DNA from: Micromonospora marina
Lineage (GTDB): Bacteria; Actinomycetota; Actinomycetes; Mycobacteriales; Micromonosporaceae
Direction: 5' to 3'
Length of the DNA stretch: 64,000 bases
Assembly: GCF_900091565.1 (NCBI RefSeq)
Contig: NZ_FMCV01000006.1
Span: forward strand, 62,001-126,000
Part shown: positions 1 to 8,370 of the stretch, piece by piece
Position numbering within the stretch: position 1 is the first letter of the stretch
How the letters are laid out: the number at the start of each line of letters is the position of its first letter
Position numbers and translations under genes: made by a program
Notes under the pieces: generated by a model
The model's database searches: none
What the model was told of the DNA's origin: nothing
The model's input: only the letters and a program-made list of their open reading frames with translations

Positions 1-30
1 CCGGTTGCTGCTGGGCGGCTGAGCACTGTG

Positions 31-70
31 ACGCAGCGGGGCCCGGCCGTTCGGCCGGGCCCCGCTGCGT
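31..70. terminator. Strong bidirectional hairpin terminator
   Basis: Perfect 18-bp stem (left arm begins ACGCAGCGGGG) closed by a GTTC tetraloop. It lies between the minus-strand glycosyltransferase ending at 80 and what looks like the end of a plus-strand gene: the frame reading R-L-L-L-G-G with a TGA at 20-22. The symmetric stem without a long T-run is typical of GC-rich actinomycetes and could serve both converging genes. Confidence 0.8.
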
Positions 71-79
71 ATGCGCCGG

Positions 80-1717
80 TCAGCGCACCGGTACTGCGGC
101 CCGCTGGTTCGGCACCGGCGTGACGGCGGTGTCCGCCGGCGCGACGGGCCCGGGGTGGTGCGGCAGCAGTCCAGTGTAGACCTCGTCCATCACCCGGGCC
201 TGCGCCTCCCAGGTCCACCGCTCCAGCACGCCCGGCTGGTCGTACGCGGCCCGGTAACGCTGCGGGTCGGCCAGCACGGTACGCACCGCCCGGACGTAGT
301 CGTCCAGGTCCTCGGCGCGGAAGACCTCGCCGTGCCCGGTGGCCCGGGTCGCCTCGGCCATCGTCCGAACGTCGCTGACCACCATCGGCAGGCCGCCGTG
401 GGCGTACTCGAAGAACTTCGTGATCAGCGCGATCTCGTGGTTCGGCTTGTGGTGGATCGGGATGACGCCGAGGTCGGCCGGGGAGACGAACGCGGACACC
501 TGCCAGTGCGGCACGTACGGCAACAGGTGCACCCGGTCCGCCACGCCCAGCTCGGCGGCCAGTTCCTCAAGCTCGTACATGATCGGTGCCTTGCCGTTGG
601 GATGCACCGAGACCAGCGCGACGTGCGCCTCCGGCATCCGGGTGAGCCCCCGGACCATGATGTCCACGCCGCGCGACGGGTTGATGCCGCCGCAGTAGAC
701 GAGCAGCGGTGTGGCGGCGTCGATCCCGCACATCGCCCGGATGTCCGGGACCGGCGTGGCCCGCTGCTCCGGCGTGAGGGTGCGCGGCGGCGCGTTCAGC
801 ACCACGGCCGGCTGCTCGGGCAGGTCGTGGCTCTCCCGCAGCAGGTCGGCCAGGGTGGACGAGACGGTGATGACCGCGTCGGCGTACGGCGCGTGCTCGC
901 GCACGTAGGCGATCTGGGCCGGCAGCCAGCGCAGGTTGGCGGGCCGGCCGATGATGCCGGGGACGAACTCGTGCGCGTCCCAGAGCAGCTTGACGTCCCG
1001 CCCGCCGGCGCGGGCCCGCATGACGGCCCGCGCGCCGACGCCGAGCATCCGGAAGTCGTGCGCGTGGATCAGGTCCGGCCGCAGCTGGTCCACCACCGGG
1101 GCGAAGGCCAGCTCGAAGTCCCACAGTTCCGGGTCCAGCCGGCGCCAGGCCCGGTCGCCGTGCACGCGCTGCCAGAACCGCAGCGCGGCGCGGTCGAGCC
1201 GGGAGTTGGGGTCCTGCTGGCTCTTCTGGAGCCGCCGCAGCTGCGCCGAGCGGAACTTGACCCACTGGAACATCGCCTTGTTGAGGAAGTACGGCGCGGC
1301 CAGCCGGGCCTTGCCGGCCAGCTCGGCGAAGCGGGGCCCGCCCGCCGCCCGGTCGACTTTGATCTCAAAGAGGCGGAACGTCAGGTCGTCCCGGCGGGCC
1401 CGCAGCGCGTTCAGCCGCCGCTTGGCGTCCGGCCCCGGCTTGTACGCCAGCGGGCGGCGCAGCAGCGCGCGGCGGTACGCGACCGGATGCGTAAGCCGCC
1501 GGGGCATCCGGATCAGGCGGACCTCGGCGTCGCCGATGCGCCAGCTGTCCTCGGTCGCCGCGCCTTTGAGGATGCCGACCAGGATCACCTCCCAGCCGGC
1601 CTCGGCGGCGGAGCGGGCGGCCTTCTGCACCCGGGAGTCGCCCTGGACCCCGTTGTCGACAAGCATCACCACCCGTCCCCGGGTCGGTCGGGCGTCGCTA
1701 CTCGGGACAGCTTGCAT
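80..1717 (-). CDS. Glycosyltransferase, GT-B fold (GT4-like)
   Basis: 545-residue cytoplasmic glycosyltransferase, last gene of a four-gene minus-strand operon. The N-terminus (RGRVVMLVDNGVQGDSRVQK) has the usual GT4 opening with a Gly-rich loop. The middle carries DLIHAHDFRMLGVGARA, the typical acceptor-domain HAHD segment. The C-terminal half (LVYCGGINPSRGVDIMVRGL, then an EIALITKFFEYAHGGLPMVV block) is the nucleotide-sugar domain. I chose the ATG at 1717 because a good ribosome site (GAGGAGAAG) precedes it; an open frame continues about 17 codons upstream without one. The gap to the upstream gene is 47 bases. A role in building a cell-surface polysaccharide is inferred from the operon; donor and acceptor cannot be read from sequence. 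Confidence 0.88.
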   Translation of the reverse strand: MQAVPSSDARPTRGRVVMLVDNGVQGDSRVQKAARSAAEAGWEVILVGILKGAATEDSWRIGDAEVRLIRMPRRLTHPVAYRRALLRRPLAYKPGPDAKRRLNALRARRDDLTFRLFEIKVDRAAGGPRFAELAGKARLAAPYFLNKAMFQWVKFRSAQLRRLQKSQQDPNSRLDRAALRFWQRVHGDRAWRRLDPELWDFELAFAPVVDQLRPDLIHAHDFRMLGVGARAVMRARAGGRDVKLLWDAHEFVPGIIGRPANLRWLPAQIAYVREHAPYADAVITVSSTLADLLRESHDLPEQPAVVLNAPPRTLTPEQRATPVPDIRAMCGIDAATPLLVYCGGINPSRGVDIMVRGLTRMPEAHVALVSVHPNGKAPIMYELEELAAELGVADRVHLLPYVPHWQVSAFVSPADLGVIPIHHKPNHEIALITKFFEYAHGGLPMVVSDVRTMAEATRATGHGEVFRAEDLDDYVRAVRTVLADPQRYRAAYDQPGVLERWTWEAQARVMDEVYTGLLPHHPGPVAPADTAVTPVPNQRAAVPVR

Positions 1718-1764
1718 CGGGTGCTTCTCCTCGTTGAGGGGGTGGTGCACGGGCGGTCGGCGGG

Positions 1765-3447
1765 TCACCGGAGGAAGGAGTCGAATGCGTCGGCGGTCCG
1801 CCGGCCGTCGTGGTGGTCACGGACGTAACGCATGCCCTCCGCGGCCAGGGCGACCGCGGAGGGCCTGTCGTCGAGCAGCGACTCGATCGTCTTGACGAGC
1901 GTGCCGGGTGTGGCGTTGGCGATCGGCGGCTGGACTCCGGCGGCCCGGTGCGGCCCTTCACTCACGTACGCCACCACGACCTTGCCGGCGGCCATCCCCT
2001 CGCAGGAGAAGGTGCCGTAGCTGCCCATCACCAACTGGTCGACCACGATGTCGCAGTCCTGCACCAGTCGGCGCATCTCGCTGTGCGGCAGACCTTCCAC
2101 CAAGCGTAGTTCGATGATCCGTCGATCGTGCAGCTCCTGCAACCGGGGCAGGAGCCGGTCGGTGCCCTTGGTCCAGCGGTTGGACGGGGCGTGCAACACC
2201 ACCGGCCGGGTGCGTTCCAGCACCGGGCGGTCGCAGGCCCAGGCGTCCACGTCGACGATCAGCGGCGCCCAGGTGGCGGACGGCACGTCGTCCAGCAGGT
2301 CGGGCGTGGTCACGAAGAACGGTAGACCGCTCTCCTCGGCGGTGCGCCGGTTCCGCTCGGCCACCGCGGTGAGCCGCTCGCGCAGCTCCTCCGGCGCGTC
2401 CCGGAACGCGGACTCCGCGTGCCGCTCCAGGTGGGCACCGGGATGGCGGATCTCGCTGCCGTGTGCCAGCAGCGCGACCTTGACCCGGGCCCGGCGCAGC
2501 GCGGGCAGGTCCGCGGCGATGTCGTCGCCGTTGGCGCGGCCGAGGACCGGGCGGAACGCGTCCACGATCAGGTGCGTGTACCAGCCGAGCACCCGCGCGG
2601 CCTGTTGCATCTGCACGTCGAGCCGGTGCTCGCCGGGGAAGTGCAGGTAGCGGTCGGCCGGGTAGCGGTAGGTGGCCGGCGGCTTGGCCACGACCAGCTC
2701 GATGCCGACGTCCGCCCGCGCCGCGCTGATCGCCACCGCGAGGGCGGAGAGCTGCCCGGCGTAGTTCGCCGTGCCCAGTCCCAGCCGGACCGGCCCGGCA
2801 CCGAGCGCGCGCCACCGGCCCGGTGTGCCGACCTCGATCGGCGCGACCGGCGGCTCCTGCTCCGGCGACACCTCGTCGCCGCCGCGCTGGCGGGCCCGCT
2901 CCACCGCCTGGGCGAAGGAGGGCAGCGAGCCGGGCGCGAAGAGGTCGCCGCCGCCGTGCCGGGCGAGGTGCTCGCGCGCCACCCGACTGTCGGCGGCGAC
3001 CACCCGCAGCCCGGCGACGAGGAAGGTGTCCAGCAGGTCGAGACCGGCGTCGGGGTCGAACCCGAACACCGCCACGTCCGCCGGGGCGACGAACGCGGCC
3101 GTCACCGTACGCGGACGCGGCACCACGTGGACCCGGCGGCGCGCCTTGCCGGCGCGGCGGACCAGGTCCTGGGCCGACGCCCGCTCCGCCTCGTCGCAGA
3201 CCAGCGCCAGGTGGAACTCGGGCAGCCGGTCGAGTGCCCGCAGCACGCCGTCCAGCGCCCGGTCGCCGGTGATCCCGCCGGCGTGCACCAGCAGCGGCGT
3301 GCCGGCGGGAAGTTCGCACAGTTCGCGTACCGAAGGGGTCTGCCAGGGCCGCGCGCCGGCGGCAGCCCGGCGGAGCGCGATGCGCCACCGCCGGGGAATC
3401 CGCCGTCGCACCGCGGAGACCGTCCGCCGCACCGGCGCCGGGCTCAT
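1765..3447 (-). CDS. Glycosyltransferase-like protein with two GT-B-like segments
   Basis: 560 residues. The first roughly 180 residues look like the C-terminal half of a GT4 enzyme (TPLLVHAGGITGDRALDGVL, then a domain with VAPADVAVFGFDPDAGLDLL). After a linker rich in Pro/Glu a second unit follows: LGLGTANYAGQLSALAVAIS at about 225, LLAHGSEIRHPGAHLERHAE in the middle, and a nucleotide-binding end, PSNRWTKGTDRLLPRL and DIVVDQLVMGSYGTFSCEGM. Its ATG overlaps the stop of the upstream dehydrogenase by four bases, so the two are translationally coupled. Probably a sugar transferase for the same surface polymer. The half-plus-whole arrangement suggests a fusion or partial duplication. Substrate unknown. 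Confidence 0.82.
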   Translation of the reverse strand: MSPAPVRRTVSAVRRRIPRRWRIALRRAAAGARPWQTPSVRELCELPAGTPLLVHAGGITGDRALDGVLRALDRLPEFHLALVCDEAERASAQDLVRRAGKARRRVHVVPRPRTVTAAFVAPADVAVFGFDPDAGLDLLDTFLVAGLRVVAADSRVAREHLARHGGGDLFAPGSLPSFAQAVERARQRGGDEVSPEQEPPVAPIEVGTPGRWRALGAGPVRLGLGTANYAGQLSALAVAISAARADVGIELVVAKPPATYRYPADRYLHFPGEHRLDVQMQQAARVLGWYTHLIVDAFRPVLGRANGDDIAADLPALRRARVKVALLAHGSEIRHPGAHLERHAESAFRDAPEELRERLTAVAERNRRTAEESGLPFFVTTPDLLDDVPSATWAPLIVDVDAWACDRPVLERTRPVVLHAPSNRWTKGTDRLLPRLQELHDRRIIELRLVEGLPHSEMRRLVQDCDIVVDQLVMGSYGTFSCEGMAAGKVVVAYVSEGPHRAAGVQPPIANATPGTLVKTIESLLDDRPSAVALAAEGMRYVRDHHDGRRTADAFDSFLR

Positions 3448-4469
3448 CGCAGTGCCGGCTCCGCGTCGCTGCCGCTGGCCGCGACGGACACGACCTTGCC
3501 GTCGGCGGACGACTCCAGCAGAGCGGCGGCGACCTGCACGGTACGCAGACCCTGCCGCAGCGTGACGATGTCGCTCTGCTTGCCCTCCACCGCGTCCCGG
3601 AAGCGCTCGTGCTCCACCAGCAGCGGCTCCCGCTTCGGGATGGCGTAGCGGACCATGTCACCCTCGGCCACGCCGCGGAACGCGCGCAGCGCCTCCCACT
3701 CGGTGTCGATGGCGGCGTTGGCGTAGAACGTCAGGTCGGCGGTGAGCGTGTCGGCCACGAAGCAGCCCTTGTCACCGGTGACGACTGTCGACCGCTCCTT
3801 GAGCGGGCTGAGCCAGTTCACCAGGTGGTTGACCATCGTGCCGTCGGCGAGCTGGCCGACCACGGCGACCATGTCCTCGTGCAGCCGGCCGCTGCGCGAG
3901 ACCGTGCGGGCGGCGACCGAGCTGTACTGCTGGCCGGTCACCCAGGCGGTCAGGTCGATGTCGTGGGTGGCCAGGTCCATCACCACGCCGACGTCGGCGA
4001 TCCGGTGCGGGAACGGGCCCTGGCGCCGGGTCACGACCTGGAACACCTCGCCCAGCTCGCCCGCCTCCAGGCGGGTACGCAGGCTCTGCAGCGCCGGGTT
4101 GTAGCGCTCGATGTGCCCGACGCCGGCGACCAGGCCGGCGTTCTCGAACGCCTCGACCAGCCGGGTGGCCGCGTCGACGGACTGGGCCAGCGGCTTCTCG
4201 ATGAGCGCGCAGACGCCGTTGGCGGCCAGCTCCATGCCGATCGGCTCGTGCAGCGCCGTCGGGCAGGCCACCACGGCGTAGTCGACGCCGAGGGCGAGCA
4301 GGTCGCTCAGCTCGGGTACGACGGGCGCGCGCAGCGTGCCGGTCACGTCGCCGGCCGGGTCGACCACGCCGACCAGCTCGACGCCGTCCAGGTTGGACAG
4401 CACGCGGGCGTGGTTGCGGCCCATCGCGCCGAGGCCGATCAGACCGGCCCGCAGCTTCCGTCCACTCAC
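3444..4469 (-). CDS. Gfo/Idh/MocA family sugar dehydrogenase
   Basis: 341-residue NAD(P)-dependent oxidoreductase. The Rossmann motif is at the very start (LRAGLIGLGAMGRNHARVL), and the family EKPLAQSVDAATRLVEAFE block with the cofactor-site EKP is near residue 95. GVGHIERYNPALQSL and a DLATHDIDLTAWVTG stretch (catalytic His/Asp region) follow. The GTG at 4469 was chosen because AAGGAG precedes it and it sits directly before the Rossmann fold; the open frame upstream of it has no family sequence. Paired with the aminotransferase 56 bases upstream, it most likely makes an amino-, keto- or deoxy-sugar nucleotide (WbpB/WbpE-like logic) for the glycosyltransferases downstream. The exact sugar is not readable. 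Confidence 0.88.
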   Translation of the reverse strand: MSGRKLRAGLIGLGAMGRNHARVLSNLDGVELVGVVDPAGDVTGTLRAPVVPELSDLLALGVDYAVVACPTALHEPIGMELAANGVCALIEKPLAQSVDAATRLVEAFENAGLVAGVGHIERYNPALQSLRTRLEAGELGEVFQVVTRRQGPFPHRIADVGVVMDLATHDIDLTAWVTGQQYSSVAARTVSRSGRLHEDMVAVVGQLADGTMVNHLVNWLSPLKERSTVVTGDKGCFVADTLTADLTFYANAAIDTEWEALRAFRGVAEGDMVRYAIPKREPLLVEHERFRDAVEGKQSDIVTLRQGLRTVQVAAALLESSADGKVVSVAASGSDAEPALR

Positions 4470-4525
4470 TGCGCTCTCCTTCGTTCGCGACTGCGGGGCT
4501 CGCGGACCCGGCTCACTCCTCGCGC

Positions 4526-5635
4526 TCACCGGGCACCGGCGGCCAGGTTCGCGCCCTCGGCGATCCGCTCCAGCTCGGCCTGGCTCAGCGACGGGTGCAC
4601 CGGCAGCGAGACCACCTCGGCGGCGGCCCGCTCGGTCTCCGGCAGGTCCCACGGGCCCGGCTTGCCGTCGGCGGTGAGGTACGGCTTGAGCCGGTGGATC
4701 GGGGTCGGGTAGTAGACCGCGTTGCCGATGCCCAGCTCGGTGAGGCGCGCCTGGGCGGCGTCGCGGTCGCCCCGAACCCGCACGGTGTACTGGTGATAGA
4801 CGTGCTTGGCGCCGTCGGCGACCGGCGGGGTGACCATGCCGGTGATCGCCGAGTCGAGGAACTTGGCGTTGGCGCGGCGCTGCTCGGTCCACTCGGCGAG
4901 CTGGGTGAGCTGCACCCGGCCGATCGCGGCGGCCACGTCGGTCATCCGCATGTTGGCGCCGACGATCTCGTTGGCGTACCGCTGCTCCATGCCCTGGTTG
5001 CGCAGCAGCCGCAGGGTGCGGGCGAGGTCCGCGTCGGCGGTGGTGATCATGCCGCCCTCGAGGGAGTGCATGTTCTTCGTCGGGTAGAAGCTGAAGCAGC
5101 CGGCGGTGCCGAAGGCGCCGACCGGGGTGCCGTTGCGCTCGGCGCCGTGCGCCTGCGCGGCGTCCTCGACCACGGCGAGGCCGTGCTGCTGCGCGATCTC
5201 CATGATCCGGTCCATCGCGGCCGGGTGGCCGTAGAGGTGCACCGGCATGATCGCGACGGTCTTCGGCGTGACGGCGGCGGCGACGGCCTCCGGGTCGACG
5301 CAGAAGCTGCCCGGCTCGATGTCCACGAAGACCGGCTCGGCGCCGACCAGCCGGACCGCGTTGCCGCTGGCGGCGAAGGAGAACGACGGAACGATGACCT
5401 CGTCGCCCGGGCCGAAGCCGAGCGCCATCAGCGTCAGCTGCAGCGCGGAGGTGCCGGAGTTGACGGCGACGCAGTGCCGGCCGGCGACCAGGTCACCGAA
5501 CTCCTCCTCGAACGCCGCGACCTCGGGGCCCTGCACGACCCGGCCGCTCCGCAGCACCCGGACGGCCGCCTCGATCTCGGCCTCGCCGATGATCGGCCGT
5601 GCGGGGGGAATGAACTCTGGATGCGGCCCGGCCAT
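4526..5635 (-). CDS. DegT/DnrJ/EryC1/StrS family PLP aminotransferase
   Basis: 369-residue sugar aminotransferase, first gene of the minus-strand operon. The N-terminal RPIIGEAEIEAAVRVLRSGR and VAVNSGTSALQLTLMALG (PLP phosphate pocket) are diagnostic. AVVEDAAQAHGA supplies the PLP-binding Asp, and the Schiff-base Lys lies in CFSFYPTKNMHSLEGGMIT. It transfers an amino group to a keto-sugar nucleotide. The ATG at 5635 has an excellent ribosome site (AGGAGGAAG); an ATG 39 codons upstream adds only non-family residues. The partner dehydrogenase follows after 56 bases. The 151-base gap to the TetR gene upstream should hold the operon promoter, but I could not pick clear -35/-10 boxes. Confidence 0.92.
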   Translation of the reverse strand: MAGPHPEFIPPARPIIGEAEIEAAVRVLRSGRVVQGPEVAAFEEEFGDLVAGRHCVAVNSGTSALQLTLMALGFGPGDEVIVPSFSFAASGNAVRLVGAEPVFVDIEPGSFCVDPEAVAAAVTPKTVAIMPVHLYGHPAAMDRIMEIAQQHGLAVVEDAAQAHGAERNGTPVGAFGTAGCFSFYPTKNMHSLEGGMITTADADLARTLRLLRNQGMEQRYANEIVGANMRMTDVAAAIGRVQLTQLAEWTEQRRANAKFLDSAITGMVTPPVADGAKHVYHQYTVRVRGDRDAAQARLTELGIGNAVYYPTPIHRLKPYLTADGKPGPWDLPETERAAAEVVSLPVHPSLSQAELERIAEGANLAAGAR

Positions 5636-5786
5636 GGGGCTTCCTCCTGTCGACACGTGGTTCATGGGAGACATTTCGGGGGATGGTACCGCTCTGTCGG
5701 GAAAACCAGCCGTTCGCACTGATTGTCCGACGGGTTGTGACCTTCTGTTCATGATCGGCGACGGACCTCCGGGAGTGGCCCGGGGC

Positions 5787-6419
5787 TCACACTTCCACCT
5801 CGTCGCGCTCAGGCCCCACGCATGCTACCCGCAGCGCGGCGACGATAGCGGCCGCCATCCGGGGCACCTCGGCGGGCTCCAGCGGGGCCCGGGAGATCGC
5901 CATCCGCCAGTAGACCGGGCCGACGATGAGATCGACGGCGGCGCGCCGGTCGGTGTCCGGGGACAGCTCACCGCGTTCGACCGCCCGGCCGATCAGGATC
6001 CGGCCCACGGCCTGCTGGTAGTCGTCCAGGGCGGCCTGCAGCTTCTCCGCGATCTGCGGGTTGCGGGCCGCCTCGGCCAGCAGGTCCGGGATGATCTGCG
6101 CGGCCAGCCGGTGACGCAACGCGCGCGCCATCACGTGCAACAGGATCTCCAGGTCGCCGAGGAGGCTGCCGGTGTCCAGCAGCGGGATGTTGCGCCCCGC
6201 CACCGCCGAGACCATGTCCAGCACCAGGTCGAGCTTCGAACGCCAGCGGCGGTAGATGGCGGTCTTGCTCACACCGGCCCGGCGGGCCACCGCCTCGATG
6301 GAGAGGCGACCGTAGCCCACCTCGGCCAGTTCCTGCATCACGGCGGCGCGGATGGCACTGGTGATCTCCCCGCGCAGCACCGCCGCACCGGCCGGGGCAC
6401 GCCTCTTCTCGGTCGTCAC
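5787..6419 (-). CDS. TetR/AcrR family transcriptional regulator
   Basis: About 210 residues. The N-terminal helix-turn-helix is clear: ELAEVGYGRLSIEAVARRAG followed by VSKTAIYRRWRSKLDLVLDM. The rest is an all-helical ligand/dimer domain (MARALRHRLAAQIIPDLLAE). The GTG at 6419 (VTTEKRRAP) gives a normal family length. An ATG at 6482 is also open but would translate across the palindrome at 6434-6454, so I prefer the shorter form. It faces the ABC exporter start at 6571 divergently, so local control of the exporter and of itself is the simplest inference. Ligand unknown. Confidence 0.85.
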   Translation of the reverse strand: MTTEKRRAPAGAAVLRGEITSAIRAAVMQELAEVGYGRLSIEAVARRAGVSKTAIYRRWRSKLDLVLDMVSAVAGRNIPLLDTGSLLGDLEILLHVMARALRHRLAAQIIPDLLAEAARNPQIAEKLQAALDDYQQAVGRILIGRAVERGELSPDTDRRAAVDLIVGPVYWRMAISRAPLEPAEVPRMAAAIVAALRVACVGPERDEVEV

Positions 6420-6433
6420 GTGGAACAATGTAG

Positions 6434-6454
6434 CGCAACGACGGTACGGTTGCG
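6434..6454. promoter_or_regulatory. Candidate TetR operator (inverted repeat)
   Basis: 21-base palindrome CGCAAC-N9-GTTGCG in the intergenic space between the TetR gene (start 6419) and the exporter permease (start 6571). Its size and place suit a TetR dimer site overlapping the regulator's own promoter. Function is inferred from position and symmetry only. Confidence 0.45.
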
Positions 6455-6570
6455 TCCCGACGTTCGGTGGACTACCTTCCATGCAGCAGCGAGGCGGCTC
6501 CTCCCCGCCCGGCCACGCTGGATCTCACCGCACTGCTCCCCATCAGCACGAAAGATCGGAGCGCCTGAAC

Positions 6571-7473
6571 ATGGCCAACACCGCGGTGGCCGACCCCGAA
6601 TCCGGACTGACCAGGGCCCAGCTGGCCCAGCGGTACGGGCTACGGGTGGCCGGCGAACGACCGGCTCTGGGTGAGTACGCCCGCCGGTTGTGGGCGTACC
6701 GGCACTTCATGACCGCGTACTCGCGGGCGAAGGTCGCCTCCTCGCTGAGCAACACCCAGCTCGGCCAGCTCTGGCAGGTGCTGACGCCGCTCACCAACGC
6801 GGCCGTCTACTTCCTGATCTTCGGCCTGATCCTGGCCCAGAGCCGGAGCGTGCCGAACTTCATCGCGTACCTGTGCACCGGCGTCTTCGTCTTCATCTTC
6901 ACGCAGACGGCGGCGACGAACGGCGTGAGCGCGATCACCGGCAACCTGGGCCTGATCCGGGCGCTCCAGTTCCCCCGGGCCGCGCTGCCGATCACCGTCA
7001 CGCTGGTCCAGCTCCAGCAGCTACTCATGTCGATGGTCGTGCTGGCCGCCATCGTGCTGATCACCGGCGAGCCGATCACCCTGCGCTGGGTCCTGATCGT
7101 CCCGATGCTGCTGCTCCAGACGATCTTCAACGTCGGGCTGAGCATGGTCATGGCCCGCCTCGGCTCCAAGGCCGCCGACCTCAAGCAGGTCATGCCGTTC
7201 GTGATGCGCACCTGGCTGTACGCCTCCGGCGTGCTCTACCCGGTGGCGCTCATCCGCGAGCACCTGCCGAGCTGGGCGGCCAACATCCTGGAGTGGAACC
7301 CGCCGCTGGTCTTCATCGAGCTGGCCCGCTACGCGCTGCTCGAATCGCACCAGGCGAACCTGATCAGCTCCCCGCTGAAGCTGTGGGCGATGGGCCTGCT
7401 CTGGGCGATCGTGATGGGCGTCGGCGGATTCGTCTACTTCTGGCGCGGAGAGAAGGAGTACGGCCGTGGCTGA
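6571..7473 (+). CDS. ABC-2 type polysaccharide/teichoic-acid exporter permease (TagG-like)
   Basis: 300-residue integral membrane protein. After a cytoplasmic N-terminus (residues 1-60, with the LWAYRHFMTAYSRAKVASSL amphipathic stretch typical of TagG/RfbA) come about six membrane segments, e.g. AAVYFLIFGLILAQ, FIAYLCTGVFVFIFTQT and the last AMGLLWAIVMGVGGFVYFW. It forms the channel of an O-antigen/teichoic-acid type ABC exporter with the ATPase that overlaps its 3' end by 8 bases. I chose the ATG at 6571; the open frame upstream of it lacks family sequence. Context (CDP-alditol enzyme and TagF-like polymerase downstream) suggests that it moves a lipid-linked phosphopolymer to the outer membrane face. 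Confidence 0.9.
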   Translation: MANTAVADPESGLTRAQLAQRYGLRVAGERPALGEYARRLWAYRHFMTAYSRAKVASSLSNTQLGQLWQVLTPLTNAAVYFLIFGLILAQSRSVPNFIAYLCTGVFVFIFTQTAATNGVSAITGNLGLIRALQFPRAALPITVTLVQLQQLLMSMVVLAAIVLITGEPITLRWVLIVPMLLLQTIFNVGLSMVMARLGSKAADLKQVMPFVMRTWLYASGVLYPVALIREHLPSWAANILEWNPPLVFIELARYALLESHQANLISSPLKLWAMGLLWAIVMGVGGFVYFWRGEKEYGRG

Positions 7474-8266
7474 GCAGACCCTGCCGCTGAACGCCGGCCC
7501 GGTTGTCGACTCGGGCCGCGTCCCCACCGTGGTGGTGGACGACGTGCACGTGATCTACCGGATCCACAAGGGCGCGAGCGGCGGCACCACCGCGGTCTCC
7601 GCGCTCAAGCGGATCGTCTCCCGCACCAAGGCGCCGAACATCCGCGAGGTGCACGCGGTCAAGGGCGTCAGCTTCACCGCGTACGAGGGTGAGGCGATCG
7701 GCCTGATCGGCAGCAACGGCTCCGGCAAGTCCACGCTGCTGCGCGCCATCGCCGGGCTGCTCCCGCCGGCCCGCGGCGCCGTCTACACCCAGGGCCAGCC
7801 GTCGCTGCTCGGCGTCAACGCCGCGCTGCTCAACGACCTGTCCGGCGAGCGCAACGTGGTGCTCGGCTGCCTCGCCATGGGCATGCACCCGGACGAGGTC
7901 AAGCGGATCGCCCCGGAGATCATCGAGTTCTCCGGAATCAACGAGCGCGGCGACTTCGCCTCGCTGCCGATGCGCACCTACTCCTCCGGCATGGGCGCGC
8001 GGCTGCGCTTCGCGATCTCCTCGGCGAAGAAGCACGACGTGCTGCTCATCGACGAGGCGCTGGCCACCGGCGACCGCAAGTTCCGGGTCCGCAGCGAGCA
8101 GCGGGTCCGCGAGCTGCGCGACAGCGCCGGCACCGTCTTCCTGGTCAGCCACTCGATCGGCTCGATCCGGGACACCTGCGAACGGACCATCTGGCTGGAG
8201 AGCGGCGTCCTGAAGATGGACGGCCCCACCAAGGAGGTCTGCGACGCGTACGAGAACCAGAAGTAG
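7466..8266 (+). CDS. ABC exporter ATPase subunit (TagH-like)
   Basis: 266 residues, GTG start overlapping the permease stop by 8 bases. Walker A is GSNGSGKST at about residue 78-86, the signature is TYSSGMGARL at about 172, Walker B is VLLIDEALATGD at about 193, and the switch His is in LVSHSIGSIRDTCERT. The pre-Walker segment with VSALKRIVSRTKAPNIREV is the extension usual in TagH/Wzt ATPases that act with ABC-2 permeases. No long C-terminal carbohydrate-binding domain is present, which resembles TagH more than the longer Wzt proteins. It energises export of the surface polymer. Confidence 0.92.
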   Translation: MAEQTLPLNAGPVVDSGRVPTVVVDDVHVIYRIHKGASGGTTAVSALKRIVSRTKAPNIREVHAVKGVSFTAYEGEAIGLIGSNGSGKSTLLRAIAGLLPPARGAVYTQGQPSLLGVNAALLNDLSGERNVVLGCLAMGMHPDEVKRIAPEIIEFSGINERGDFASLPMRTYSSGMGARLRFAISSAKKHDVLLIDEALATGDRKFRVRSEQRVRELRDSAGTVFLVSHSIGSIRDTCERTIWLESGVLKMDGPTKEVCDAYENQK

Positions 8267-8272
8267 CGCCCC

Positions 8273-8313
8273 GGAGCGCACCGCACCGGGTTCCGCCCGG
8301 AGCGGTGCGCTCC
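8273..8313 (+). terminator. Hairpin after the ABC exporter ATPase gene
   Basis: Perfect 12-bp outer stem (GGAGCGCACCGC with its complement) and an inner CCGGG/CCCGG pair, just after the ATPase stop at 8266. The next gene starts at 8371 on the same strand, so this should end or attenuate the exporter transcript and implies a separate promoter or read-through for the downstream pair. Confidence 0.7.
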
Positions 8314-8370
8314 CGCGTACGCGTTAAGGTTTCCGGACCCATCCCCTTTCACCCAGAGTGAGGTACGGCA

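Noticed and set aside
71..1828. Long plus-strand open frame opposite the first glycosyltransferase
   Set aside because: Arg/Pro/Val-rich with no domain sense; the opposite strand carries clear GT4 motifs.
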